From positions 1-64,000 of the forward strand of contig JAQBQB010000005.1 in the NCBI GenBank assembly GCA_028287235.1: DNA of 64,000 nucleotides, given 5' to 3'. Shown here piece by piece: positions 1 through 7,864 of this stretch (positions within the stretch are counted from its first letter, which is position 1; each line of letters opens with the position of its first letter). Source of the DNA: Gemmatimonadota bacterium. GTDB taxonomy: Bacteria > Gemmatimonadota > Gemmatimonadetes > Gemmatimonadales > Gemmatimonadaceae. The position numbers and the translations under genes were made by a program. The notes under the pieces were generated by a model that had not been told where the DNA came from, did not search any database, and saw only the letters and a list, made by a program, of their open reading frames with translations.

Positions 1-48
1 CCAGAACCAACATCACCCTTTCCGTGCGGCCACCACCAGTCGATTATC

Positions 49-144
49 CACGCCCCACGCCCCACGCCCCACGCCCCACGCCCCACGCCCCACGCCCCAC
101 GCCCCACGCCCCACGCCCCACGCCCCACGCCCCACGCCCCACGC
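49..144. repeat. 7-bp tandem repeat (unit CCCCACG, about 13.7 copies)
   Basis: A perfect head-to-tail array of a 7-bp unit runs right up to the stop codon of the dehydrogenase gene on the minus strand. Seen directly. The unit length is not a multiple of three and the array lies outside the coding sequence, so copy number could change by slippage without altering the protein. No function is evident. Confidence 0.95.
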
Positions 145-1856
145 TACTCCTCGCCCATGAACGGATACTTGTAATCCCGCGGCGGCGAGAACGTCTCCTT
201 GATCGACCGCGCGCTGATCCACCGCACGAGGTTGAGCTTGGACCCCGCCTTGTCGTTCGTGCCCGACGCGCGCGCGCCGCCGAACGGCTGCTGGCCCACG
301 ACCGCGCCGGTGGGCTTGTCGTTGACGTAGAAATTTCCGGCGGCGTTGCGCAGCGCCATCATCGCCTCGCGCACCGCGGCGCGGTCGTTCGCGAACACCG
401 CGCCGGTAAGCGCGTACGGCGACGTCTTGTCGATGATCTCGAGCGTCTCCGCCCACTTGTCGTCGTCGTAGACGTACGCCGTGACGACCGGTCCGAAGAT
501 CTCCTCGCAGAGGAGCCGATAGCCGGGATCCTTCGCTTCGACCAGCGTGGGCTTGATGAAGTAGCCCTTGTCGCCCTTCTCGGCGCCGCCGCTGATGATC
601 GTGGCGTTGCGCTTCGCGTCGTCGAGATAGTCGCCGATCTTCTTGTGAGATTTCTCATCGATCACGGCGCCCATGAAGTTCCGGAAGTCCGTGGGGTCGC
701 CGATGCGCATGTCTTCCATCATCGACACGACGCGGTCGCGCACGTCGGTCCACATCGAGCGCGGGATGTACACGCGGCTCGCGGCCGAGCACTTCTGGCC
801 CTGATACTCGAATCCGCCGCGCGCGATGGCGACGGCGAGCGCCTGCCGGTCGGCCGACGGATGCGCAATGATGAAATCCTTACCGCCCGTCTCGCCGACG
901 ATGCGCGGATAAGTAGCATACTGCGACATATTCGAGCCGATCGTCTTCCACATGCTGTTGAACACCCCCGTGCTGCCGGTGAAGTGCACACCGGCCAGCT
1001 CGCGGTGCGACAGCAGGATGTTCGAGATCTCCGCGGCGTCGCCCGGCACGAAGTTGATCACGCCCGGCGGCAGCCCCGCCTCCTCGAGCAGTCGCATGAT
1101 GTAGTACGCCGACAGCATCGCCGTCGACGCGGGCTTCCATATCACCGTGTTGCCCATCAGCGCCGGTGCCGTCGGCAGGTTGCCGCCGATCGACGTGAAG
1201 TTGAACGGCGTCACCGCATAGACGAACCCCTCGAGCGGGCGGTAGTCGAGCTGGTTCCACATCGTGTTGTTCGACAGCGGCTGCTCGTCGTACAGCTCCT
1301 GCCCGTAGGCGGGATTGAAGCGCCAGAAGTCGATCAGCTCGCACGCGGCGTCGATCTCCGCCTGGAACGCCGTCTTCGACTGGCCGAGCATCGTCGAGGC
1401 GTTCAGCGTCTGGCGCCACGTGGTGGCGAGCAGCTCCGCGGCGCGGAGGAACACCGCCGCGCGATCTTCCCACGCCCAGTTGCTCCACTCCACGCGCGCC
1501 TTCCGCGCCGCCTCGATCGCTTCGTGCACGTGCGACGGCGACGCCTTGTGCCAGTCGGCGAGCACGTGCTTGTGGTCGTGCGGCATCACCGCCGTTGCCG
1601 TGGCGCCGCTATGGACGTCCTTTCCGCCGATGATGATCGGAATGTCGATTCGCTCGTTCGCCATCTCTTTGAGTCGCGACTTGAGCTCGGCGCGCTCCGG
1701 CGACTTCGGCGCGTAGCTCTTGATCGGCTCATTGACGGGCGGCGGAACGCGGCGGGTGCCGCTGAATCCCGCGAGCGGCGCGGAGGTCGGATGGACGGTG
1801 CGCTCGGCCTGCTCGGATTCGGCGGCGAGTTTCTCGGGGGCGGAGCGAACGGCCAT
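144..1856 (-). CDS. pruA: L-glutamate gamma-semialdehyde (1-pyrroline-5-carboxylate) dehydrogenase
   Basis: Oxidises glutamate semialdehyde to glutamate with NAD+, the second step of proline breakdown, in the cytoplasm. At 570 residues it has the length of the stand-alone, eukaryote-like P5CDH form, not the bifunctional PutA. The aldehyde dehydrogenase fold is clear: TPFNFTSIGGNL in the cofactor region, general-base Glu322 in VGETGGKDF, catalytic Cys356 in GQKCSAASR, and a late EEIFGPV motif. The ATG start gives a basic, Ala/Pro-rich leader of about 65 residues before the family core. No proline dehydrogenase gene is next to it, so the first step must be encoded elsewhere. The stop codon abuts the 7-bp repeat array. 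Confidence 0.95.
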   Translation of the reverse strand: MAVRSAPEKLAAESEQAERTVHPTSAPLAGFSGTRRVPPPVNEPIKSYAPKSPERAELKSRLKEMANERIDIPIIIGGKDVHSGATATAVMPHDHKHVLADWHKASPSHVHEAIEAARKARVEWSNWAWEDRAAVFLRAAELLATTWRQTLNASTMLGQSKTAFQAEIDAACELIDFWRFNPAYGQELYDEQPLSNNTMWNQLDYRPLEGFVYAVTPFNFTSIGGNLPTAPALMGNTVIWKPASTAMLSAYYIMRLLEEAGLPPGVINFVPGDAAEISNILLSHRELAGVHFTGSTGVFNSMWKTIGSNMSQYATYPRIVGETGGKDFIIAHPSADRQALAVAIARGGFEYQGQKCSAASRVYIPRSMWTDVRDRVVSMMEDMRIGDPTDFRNFMGAVIDEKSHKKIGDYLDDAKRNATIISGGAEKGDKGYFIKPTLVEAKDPGYRLLCEEIFGPVVTAYVYDDDKWAETLEIIDKTSPYALTGAVFANDRAAVREAMMALRNAAGNFYVNDKPTGAVVGQQPFGGARASGTNDKAGSKLNLVRWISARSIKETFSPPRDYKYPFMGEE

Positions 1857-1890
1857 GGTATCGAAGTCCTGTTGGGTGCGATGCCGGGAA

Positions 1891-1994
1891 TGTCATCCCG
1901 ACCGTGGCGAGGGATCTACTGCAACGTGATTATGGCACGCCATGCGGCTCGGACAGAAGATCCCGACCCGTCGATTCGCTCCGGGCGGGATGAC
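1891..1994. repeat. REP-like inverted pair
   Basis: TGTCATCCCGA followed by GAGGGATCT (1891-1917) is answered by AGATCCC and GGGATGAC (1958-1994) in the opposite orientation. It belongs to the same loose family as the copies at 7779 and 16947. It sits between the divergent pruA and lipoprotein genes and can fold into a long interrupted hairpin. Confidence 0.6.
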
Positions 1995-2027
1995 GACTCC
2001 GAAAGATAATTCGACTATTCTCCGCCC

Positions 2028-2804
2028 ATGCTCCGCCGACTCACCGCAGCCGCGCTCATACTTGCGACCGCCTGCGAACAGCCCCCAATCGCCTGGCGCG
2101 ATCCCGTCGCTACGCAAGATCCCCCGCCAGCCTCGCACCTGACGACCGACACCAATGGCAATGCCCGGTTCGTCGCCGATTCGGTTCGTCCCGTTACAAC
2201 GCCTGTAACTGCCGAGCTCTGCGCCACATCCCTTCGAACCGCGGTCGGTAAAGTCCACGTCTATGCGGTTTGGTGGTCCGTTCGGCCAGACAGCAGTGCC
2301 GTCCTCTACACGGCCGCGTCGGCCGATTCGGGAAAAACTTGGGGAACGGCCACAGCGGTCGATACTACAGACATAAGCTCCCGCGGATGCAGTCGCCCCC
2401 CGCCGTCGCTGACGACGGTCGGAGACGACATGCATGTCGCCTACTCGATGGTCGCGCCCGAAGGCACCGGCGTGTTCTTCGCGCACTTCATGGGTTCCAT
2501 GCTGCATTCTCCCGTGGCTGTCATCTATGGCGAACGGCTCGTCGCGACCGCGATTGCGGTCGACGGCGATCGCGTGGCCGTGGCCTACGAGGAGCCCAAC
2601 GGCAAGCGCGAGCAGGTCGACGTGGCGCTGTCGCTGACGCAGGGACACATCTTCGAAGTGCACACTACGGCGACGCGCGACGTCGACGTGGCGACGTCGC
2701 CGTCGGTGGCGCTCGCCGGACCGTCGCTTGCCGTCGCCTGGGTCGAGCGTCGGCTCGACGCCAGCGCCAGCGCGCACGTGATACGAACCGGCCGGCTCAA
2801 ATGA
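2028..2804 (+). CDS. Putative lipoprotein with a BNR/sialidase-like repeat
   Basis: 258 residues with a short hydrophobic leader ending ILATAC, a marginal lipobox that would put Cys16 at the membrane-anchored N terminus. One Asp-box-like repeat, SADSGKTW, is visible, and the alternating beta-rich pattern (VAVAYEEPNG, LAVAWVERR) suggests part of a beta-propeller. No catalytic residues are recognisable. The stop overlaps the next ATG by 4 bp (ATGA), implying translational coupling to the receiver-HisKA gene. A sensory role for that regulator is inference only. Confidence 0.6.
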   Translation: MLRRLTAAALILATACEQPPIAWRDPVATQDPPPASHLTTDTNGNARFVADSVRPVTTPVTAELCATSLRTAVGKVHVYAVWWSVRPDSSAVLYTAASADSGKTWGTATAVDTTDISSRGCSRPPPSLTTVGDDMHVAYSMVAPEGTGVFFAHFMGSMLHSPVAVIYGERLVATAIAVDGDRVAVAYEEPNGKREQVDVALSLTQGHIFEVHTTATRDVDVATSPSVALAGPSLAVAWVERRLDASASAHVIRTGRLK

Positions 2805-3508
2805 CCAGAGCCGACGCGCGGGCGACGCCGCTTCGCGTGCTGGTGGCCGACGACGATCCAATCGTGCGGCTGCTCGTCGTGGCCGTGCTCGCCGAGCTCG
2901 GGCACGACACCGAGGTGGCGAACGACGGCGCGGACGCTTGGCGCATGTTCGAGGAATGGCATCCGGATCTCGTGGTGCTCGACGTGGACATGCCCCATGT
3001 CGACGGCATCGAAGTCTGCCGCCGCATTCGCGAGCTCGACGACAAGCGCGAGGTCTTCGTCCTCTTCCTCACGGGACGCGACCATCCGGAGACGCTCGAG
3101 GCGGTGCTCGACGCCGGCGGCGACGAGTTCATCGTCAAGCCCACGACGCCGGAAGACCTGCGCGCACGCCTCATCGTCGCGCGTCGCCGCATCACGCAGG
3201 ACGCCGCCCGCCGGCGCGCCGAAGACGAGCTGTCGAAGGCGCGCTGGCTCTCCGGCATCGGCGAAGCGACGCTCGCGCTGCAGCACGAGATCAACAACCC
3301 GCTCTCGGCGCTCCTCGGCAACGCCGAGCTGATGATCATGGAGCTGGAGGACAAAGGCGAACGGAACGAGCTGCTGGACGTCATCCACGAGCAGGCGCTG
3401 CGCATCGCCGAAGTCGTCCGCCGCTTGCGACGATTGAAAAATCCGGAGAGTGTTGATTACGTTGGCGGCTCGCGCATGATCAACCTCTGGAAGGAAACCG
3501 TGGCGTGA
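2801..3508 (+). CDS. Response-regulator receiver fused to a HisKA dimerisation domain, no ATPase
   Basis: 235 residues. Residues 10-120 form a receiver domain: acidic triad Asp17-19, phospho-acceptor Asp61 in VVLDVDMP, conserved Lys113 in FIVKP. Residues 145-215 form a HisKA-type helical hairpin with His162 in LQHEINNPLSALLG. The protein stops about 20 residues later, so the HATPase_c domain needed for autophosphorylation is absent. It may act as a phosphotransfer or dimerisation partner for another kinase; the hybrid kinase at 14043 is one candidate. ATG overlaps the upstream stop, and the downstream GTG overlaps this stop, so all three genes look coupled. Confidence 0.85.
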   Translation: MTRADARATPLRVLVADDDPIVRLLVVAVLAELGHDTEVANDGADAWRMFEEWHPDLVVLDVDMPHVDGIEVCRRIRELDDKREVFVLFLTGRDHPETLEAVLDAGGDEFIVKPTTPEDLRARLIVARRRITQDAARRRAEDELSKARWLSGIGEATLALQHEINNPLSALLGNAELMIMELEDKGERNELLDVIHEQALRIAEVVRRLRRLKNPESVDYVGGSRMINLWKETVA

Positions 3509-4398
3509 CTCACTACTTCGGCGCTCACACGATCGACACCGGCGGCATTCACATGGCCGCCCGTCGGGCGGGAGCGTCGGGGATGAAGGCGCTGCAGATC
3601 TTCACGACGATCCCGAAGTTCTACGGGGACAAGAGCTCGATCAAGCCGGAGCGGGTCGACCGCTTCAAGGCGGCGCTCGCCGACACGAAGATCGATCCCA
3701 GGTTCGTCGTTGCCCACGGGGCGTACGTGCTGAACACCGCGACGCCCGACGAAGAGAAGTCCGCCCGCGCGCGCGGCGGCCTCGCCAAAGAGCTCGAGCG
3801 ATCGACGGCGCTCGGCATCGGCCAGATCTGCTTTCACCCCGGCGCGGCGACCGACGACGACCGTGAAGCCGCCGCGGAGCGTGTGGCGCTGGCGATCGTC
3901 TACGCGCTCGAGGCGGTGCCGCACGGCGACACGCGAGTGCTCGTCGAGAACACCGCCGGCGCGGGCCGCACCTTCGCCAAGACCGCGGCCGAAGTGGCCG
4001 CCATCCTGCGCCACGTCCCGAAGAAGCTGCGTCCGCGCACGGGCTACGGACTCGACACCTGCCACCTGTTCGCGTCGGGCTACGATCTCAACGCGTCGGA
4101 ACATGCCGTGACGCGCGTGCTCGACGACTTCGAGGAAGCGACGGGCGAGGCGCCGAGCTTTTTCCATCTGAACGACAGCGAAGGCACGTTGGGCTCGAAC
4201 AAGGATCGCCACATGTTGATCGGCGACGGCTTGATCGGCGTGGACCCTTTTCGGCGGCTGATCGCCGACAAGCGCTCGCAGAACATTCCGTTGATCCTGG
4301 AGACGCCGCAGCTGAACTACGAGCCGGCGGAGGATGATGAGACGCCGGACCCTTATGACATACAGATGATGGTGCTGCTCGAGTCGCTCGTGGCTTAG
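3505..4398 (+). CDS. nfo: Deoxyribonuclease IV (AP endonuclease IV)
   Basis: Cleaves abasic sites in base-excision repair through a trinuclear zinc centre on a TIM barrel. 297 residues, near the usual 280-300. Diagnostic segments: FGAHTIDTGGIHMAA at the N terminus, VVAHGAYVLN, GQICFHPGA, VLVENTAGAGRT, GYGLDTCHLFASGYD, FFHLNDSEGTLGSNKDRH and a terminal LETPQ. These supply the His, Glu and Asp metal ligands. GTG start overlaps the preceding TGA. A strong terminator follows at 4471. Confidence 0.95.
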   Translation: MTHYFGAHTIDTGGIHMAARRAGASGMKALQIFTTIPKFYGDKSSIKPERVDRFKAALADTKIDPRFVVAHGAYVLNTATPDEEKSARARGGLAKELERSTALGIGQICFHPGAATDDDREAAAERVALAIVYALEAVPHGDTRVLVENTAGAGRTFAKTAAEVAAILRHVPKKLRPRTGYGLDTCHLFASGYDLNASEHAVTRVLDDFEEATGEAPSFFHLNDSEGTLGSNKDRHMLIGDGLIGVDPFRRLIADKRSQNIPLILETPQLNYEPAEDDETPDPYDIQMMVLLESLVA

Positions 4399-4470
4399 TC
4401 GCGAGCTGATCGCTGATCTCGCACTCCTGTTGTCTGCTCTCTGGGATCAGGATGATAGGGTGGAATTCGG

Positions 4471-4499
4471 AAGGGCCGGGCTGACGCCCGGCCCTTTTC
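4471..4499 (+). terminator. Intrinsic terminator after nfo
   Basis: An 11-bp perfect stem, AAGGGCCGGGC (4471-4481) with GCCCGGCCCTT (4486-4496), TGAC loop, then a T run. It closes the 2028-4398 operon. Confidence 0.9.
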
Positions 4500-4546
4500 T
4501 GTATCCTGGTCCCAGAGCGCCGCTCACTACTGAAACTTCAACGCCG

Positions 4547-4568
4547 TACTTACGTTATTAGCTAAATA
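4547..4568. promoter_or_regulatory. Candidate operator/promoter of the SdpR-like operon
   Basis: An AT-rich patch in GC-rich surroundings contains the imperfect dyad TACTTA (4547-4552) and TAAATA (4563-4568), 10 nt apart, 18 nt before the ArsR-type gene. ArsR/SdpR repressors normally autoregulate from dyads like this; the assignment is inference. Confidence 0.35.
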
Positions 4569-4585
4569 CACAATCAGCTCCCGCG

Positions 4586-4873
4586 ATGGATCAGACCTTC
4601 AAAGCTCTTTCCGACCCCACCCGCCGCGAGATTCTGCGCCTCCTGCGCGACGGACCGCGCACGTCGGGTGAGATCGCCGCGCACTTCCCCACGGCGTGGG
4701 CGACCGTCTCGCGGCACCTCGGCCAGTTGCGCGACGCGGGACTCATTCTCTCCGAGCGCAACGGACAGCAGATCGTCTACGAGCTCAACACCACCGTGTT
4801 CGATGATCTCGTCGAGCACATACTCGACTGGGTGAAGCCTCGCGGCAAACCCGGAGGAAAACGTCATGCGTAA
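4586..4873 (+). CDS. ArsR-family (SdpR-like) transcriptional repressor
   Basis: 95 residues forming one winged helix-turn-helix: FKALSDPTRREILRLLRDG at the N terminus, recognition helix region around WATVSRHLGQLRDAGLI, and wing ERNGQQIVYELN. No metal-binding Cys motif (ELCVCDL type) is present, which fits the autorepressor SdpR subgroup better than metal sensors. The stop overlaps the start of the SdpI-like gene by 8 bp, the arrangement of sdpRI. In Bacillus subtilis SdpR is sequestered at the membrane by toxin-bound SdpI; that mechanism here is inference. Confidence 0.88.
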   Translation: MDQTFKALSDPTRREILRLLRDGPRTSGEIAAHFPTAWATVSRHLGQLRDAGLILSERNGQQIVYELNTTVFDDLVEHILDWVKPRGKPGGKRHA

Positions 4874-5501
4874 GTGGTACCCGATGGCGCTCTTCGTCGT
4901 GGCGGCGGCCGCGTCGATCTACGCGTATCCCAGGCTTCCCGATCGCGTGCCGACGCATTGGGGCGTCCACGGACAGATCGACGGCTATGGGTCGAAGTGG
5001 ATGACGCTGATCCTCATGCCGCTCATGGTGCTCGGGTTGTGGGGGCTGTTTCGCGTGCTTCCCACGATCGATCCCCGCCGCGAGAACTACGCGCGGTTCG
5101 CCGACGCGTACGACCTGATCGTGAACAGCGTGCTCTCGTTGCTGGTGGCCATGCACCTGCTCATCATCGCCGCCACGCTCGGCGTTCCGATCAACGTGAG
5201 CCGCGTCGCCGTCATCGCCGTGGGCCTGCTGCTCATCGTGATCGGCAACGTGCTGCCGCGCGCGCGGCCCACCTGGTTCGTCGGCATCAGAACGCCGTGG
5301 ACGCTGAGCAACGATCGCGTCTGGGAGCGAACGCATCGCGTGGGCGGCTACCTGATGGTGATCGCCGGCGTGCTCGCCGTGTGCTTCGCGTTCGCGCCGC
5401 CGGAAGTCGCCGGTCCGGCGGTGGGTGTGTTGGGCGCCGCCGCGGCGCTTGGTTCAGTCGTCTACTCATATGTCGCATGGAAACAGGAGACCTCCCGATG
5501 A
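4866..5501 (+). CDS. SdpI/DUF1648-family membrane protein (immunity/signal transducer type)
   Basis: 211 residues, about six membrane segments. It begins with the DUF1648 signature RLPDRVPTHWGVHGQIDGYG, giving the P-x-H-W and G-x-x-D-x-Y residues typical of SdpI, and ends with WFVGIRTPWTLSNDRVWERT, the conserved SdpI C-terminal motif. The family gives immunity to the SDP peptide toxin and signals to SdpR. No SdpC-like toxin gene lies nearby. ATG overlaps the repressor gene, and its own stop overlaps the next ATG, so the three proteins are probably made together. Confidence 0.88.
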   Translation: MRKWYPMALFVVAAAASIYAYPRLPDRVPTHWGVHGQIDGYGSKWMTLILMPLMVLGLWGLFRVLPTIDPRRENYARFADAYDLIVNSVLSLLVAMHLLIIAATLGVPINVSRVAVIAVGLLLIVIGNVLPRARPTWFVGIRTPWTLSNDRVWERTHRVGGYLMVIAGVLAVCFAFAPPEVAGPAVGVLGAAAALGSVVYSYVAWKQETSR

Positions 5502-7072
5502 ACATGATTCGATCGCTCTGCGCCGCCGCCGTGCTGCCTGCGTGCCTCGGCGCGCAGCAGGCGCCGGAGCGCGCCGGCTTCTATCTGCTGATGGGCAAAG
5601 ACACACTGTATGCCGAGCGCAGCGCCCGCACGCCGACGACGCTCGACGGCGACTTCATCGACATCGCGCATGGATCGCACGTCGCCTACGTGGCCACGCT
5701 GACGCCGGCCGGCTTGATCTCGCGCCTCGAGACACGGGTGTTCACGACGAGCGGCGACACCGTGGGACGCAAGGCGACGCTGACCTTCGACGGCGACAGC
5801 GTACGCACCGACCTCGGCGCCGGACCCGCCCGTATCCAGAGCGCGAACGGCGCATTGGCGATGCTGAACGCATCGCCGGCGTTCATGGAGCAGGCGCTGA
5901 TCCATGCCCGCGCGATCGCGAACGGACGGTCGACGGTCACCTTTCTCGCATTCGTGGTGCAGGCGGGTCAGGCCGCGCCGCTCACCGTCACGTTCGTCGG
6001 CAGCGATTCGGCAAACATCGAACTCGGCAGCGTGACGCTCGGCTTCGCCGTCTCGCCGGCCAACCGGCTGTTGCATGGCGAAGTGGCCGCGCAGCACCTG
6101 ACCATCGTGCGCGGCGGGGAGCCGCACGTCGTGGCGATGAATCGCTATCGCGCGCCGCCCGATGCGCCGTACACCGCGGAGGACGTCGAAGTGCGGACGC
6201 CCGCCGGGCTGCGCTTCACCGGAACGCTCACCATTCCGCGTGGGCGCGTCGGCGGACGTGCGCCGGCAATCGTGACGATCACGGGCTCCGGGCCCGAAGA
6301 TCGCGATGAAGAGTCGGCGCTGCTCCCGGGGATTCGTCCCTTCGCCGAGCTGGCCGATACGCTGGGCCGGCGGGGAATCGCCGTGCTGCGGCTCGACGAT
6401 CGCGGCGTGAACGGCTCCGATGCGGGCCCGCGCACCGTGACGACGGCCGACTTCGCCGACGACATTCGCGCCGGCGTGGCGTATCTGCGCACGCGTCCGG
6501 AGATCGACGGCGCGCGCATCGGGTTGGTGGGCCATAGCGAAGGCGGCGTGATCGCGCCGATGATCGCGGCCACCGATCCGCAGCTACGGGCAATCGTGTT
6601 GATGGCCGGCAGCGCGTCGACGGGCCGGGAGATCGTGCGCGAGCAGAATCGCTACGTGATCGACAGCGTGCAGCATCTGCGCGGACATGTGCGCGATTCG
6701 ACGCTCGCGTGGGCCGAGCACGTCGCCGACTCGACGGCGGCGCGGGTGCCGTGGATGCAGTATTTCTTCGACTACGATCCCGCGGTGACGGCGCGCCGGG
6801 TGAAGACGCCGGTGCTGATTCTCCAGGGAGAAACCGACACGCAGGTGCCGCCGAGCGAGGCGGCGAAGCTCGCGAATGCGTTTCGCTCGGGGGGAAACAC
6901 CCGTGTGACGGTGCGCACATTTCCCGAGACGAATCATCTCTTTCTCGCCGATCCGAGCGGCGCGTTCTACGACGCGAACGGCAAATTGCGCTATGGAACG
7001 CTGCCGTCGTTGCACGTGCGCAAGGAAGTGTTGGGGGCGATCGCCGACTGGTTGAGCGCGCAATTTCAGTGA
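5498..7072 (+). CDS. Secreted alpha/beta-hydrolase (esterase/peptidase type)
   Basis: 524 residues. N-terminal signal peptide (MNMIRSLCAAAVLPACLGAQ), then a beta-rich domain to about residue 240, then an alpha/beta-hydrolase. Catalytic triad: Ser347 in VGHSEGG, Asp447 in LQGETDTQVP, His480 in FPETNHLF. Substrate unknown; the family includes bile-acid-type esterases and dipeptidyl-peptidase-like enzymes. ATG overlaps the SdpI-like stop (ATGA), so a periplasmic enzyme is tied to an SdpRI pair. It could degrade or modify a peptide or lipid that SdpI responds to, but that is speculation from context. Confidence 0.8.
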   Translation: MNMIRSLCAAAVLPACLGAQQAPERAGFYLLMGKDTLYAERSARTPTTLDGDFIDIAHGSHVAYVATLTPAGLISRLETRVFTTSGDTVGRKATLTFDGDSVRTDLGAGPARIQSANGALAMLNASPAFMEQALIHARAIANGRSTVTFLAFVVQAGQAAPLTVTFVGSDSANIELGSVTLGFAVSPANRLLHGEVAAQHLTIVRGGEPHVVAMNRYRAPPDAPYTAEDVEVRTPAGLRFTGTLTIPRGRVGGRAPAIVTITGSGPEDRDEESALLPGIRPFAELADTLGRRGIAVLRLDDRGVNGSDAGPRTVTTADFADDIRAGVAYLRTRPEIDGARIGLVGHSEGGVIAPMIAATDPQLRAIVLMAGSASTGREIVREQNRYVIDSVQHLRGHVRDSTLAWAEHVADSTAARVPWMQYFFDYDPAVTARRVKTPVLILQGETDTQVPPSEAAKLANAFRSGGNTRVTVRTFPETNHLFLADPSGAFYDANGKLRYGTLPSLHVRKEVLGAIADWLSAQFQ

Positions 7073-7095
7073 GCGCGCACGACGAAGAACGGTGA

Positions 7096-7246
7096 TTCTC
7101 ATAGGAGAAACGGACGTTCGCGCGCCGTTTTCAGAGGGAGAAACGGTGTTTCTCATAGGGGAAAAGTGTGATTTCCCTATTGCGTCCTGCGCCGATGATT
7201 ATACCTTTCGCCGCTGAAGGTGGTCGGTTTTCATAGGGAGAATCGG
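7096..7246. promoter_or_regulatory. Four imperfect dyad repeats upstream of the SWIB gene
   Basis: Four copies of a roughly 19-bp motif, consensus TTTTCATAGGGAGAAACGG, lie at 7096-7113, 7128-7146, 7149-7168 and 7228-7246. The half sites TTCTC and GAGAA make each an imperfect palindrome. A fifth, shorter, inverted version (ATTTCCCTAT) is at 7171-7180. They fill the gap before the histone-like gene. Repeat spacing is irregular, more like multiple protein-binding sites than a minisatellite. Confidence 0.6.
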
Positions 7247-7295
7247 CGATCTTCGCGAGAACAAACCCACACCATTCCATCTACCGGGAGAGAGA

Positions 7296-7679
7296 ATGGC
7301 TGCAAAGAAGGGTGCAAAGAAGGCCGCCAAGAAAGGCGGCGCCAAGAAGAGCGGCGGCGCGAAGAAAGCCGCCAAGGGCGGCGCGAAGAAGAGCGCAGCC
7401 AAGAAGCCTGCGAAGAAGGCGGCCAAGCGCACGCCGAACGCAGCGTTCATGAAGCCGATGCAGCCGTCCGCGGCGCTGGGCGCGGTCGTCGGGAACAATC
7501 CGATGCCGCGTACGGAAGTCACCAAGAAGCTTTGGGGCTACATCAAGAAGAACAATCTGCAGGATCCGAAAGAGCGTCGCATGATCGTGGCCGACGACAA
7601 GATGAAGCCGGTGTTCGGCGGCAAGGGCCGTGTCTCGATGTTCGAGATGACCAAGCTCGTCAACAAGCACCTCAAGTAG
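7296..7679 (+). CDS. Histone H1-like, Lys/Ala-rich SWIB-domain protein
   Basis: 127 residues. Residues 1-45 are almost only Lys, Ala and Gly with repeated AAKK/GAKK units, like eukaryotic H1 tails and chlamydial Hct proteins; such tails bind DNA non-specifically. Residues 50-127 form a SWIB/MDM2 domain (LGAVVGNNPMPRTEVTKKLW, IKKNNLQDPKERR, MKPVFGGKGRVSMFEMTKLV). Likely nucleoid-associated. A purine-rich ribosome site (CGGGAGAGAGA) precedes the ATG. The dyad array at 7096-7246 occupies the upstream region and a GC-rich terminator follows. Confidence 0.92.
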   Translation: MAAKKGAKKAAKKGGAKKSGGAKKAAKGGAKKSAAKKPAKKAAKRTPNAAFMKPMQPSAALGAVVGNNPMPRTEVTKKLWGYIKKNNLQDPKERRMIVADDKMKPVFGGKGRVSMFEMTKLVNKHLK

Positions 7680-7698
7680 TCGTCGCCGGTCTGCATTC

Positions 7699-7738
7699 GG
7701 GGGGGCGTGCTTACCTGCACGTCCCCCCGCTGCATTTT
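7699..7738 (+). terminator. Intrinsic terminator after the SWIB gene
   Basis: A 12-bp stem (one G-T pair), GGGGGGGCGTGC (7699-7710) with GCACGTCCCCCC (7717-7728), 6-nt loop, followed within 6 nt by a short T run. Confidence 0.8.
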
Positions 7739-7778
7739 CTCCGGAACTCGCGGCCAGTCTCCGTCGTAGTTACTAGGT

Positions 7779-7852
7779 TGTCATCCTGAGCGAAGCGAAG
7801 GATCTTCCTACCTGGACGACGATCCTTCGGCGCTGCGCGCCTCAGGATGACA
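7779..7852. repeat. REP-like inverted repeat
   Basis: TGTCATCCTGAGCGAAGC at 7779 is matched by CTCAGGATGACA at 7841-7852, with GGATC and GATCC inner arms. It is the same element as at 16947-17076. It ends 12 nt before the signal peptidase start. Confidence 0.8.
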
Positions 7853-7864
7853 TTACCGATCCCC

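Noticed and set aside
24-2009. Long open frame opposite pruA
   Set aside because: Arg/Leu-rich translation typical of antisense frames in GC-rich genes; pruA has all catalytic motifs.
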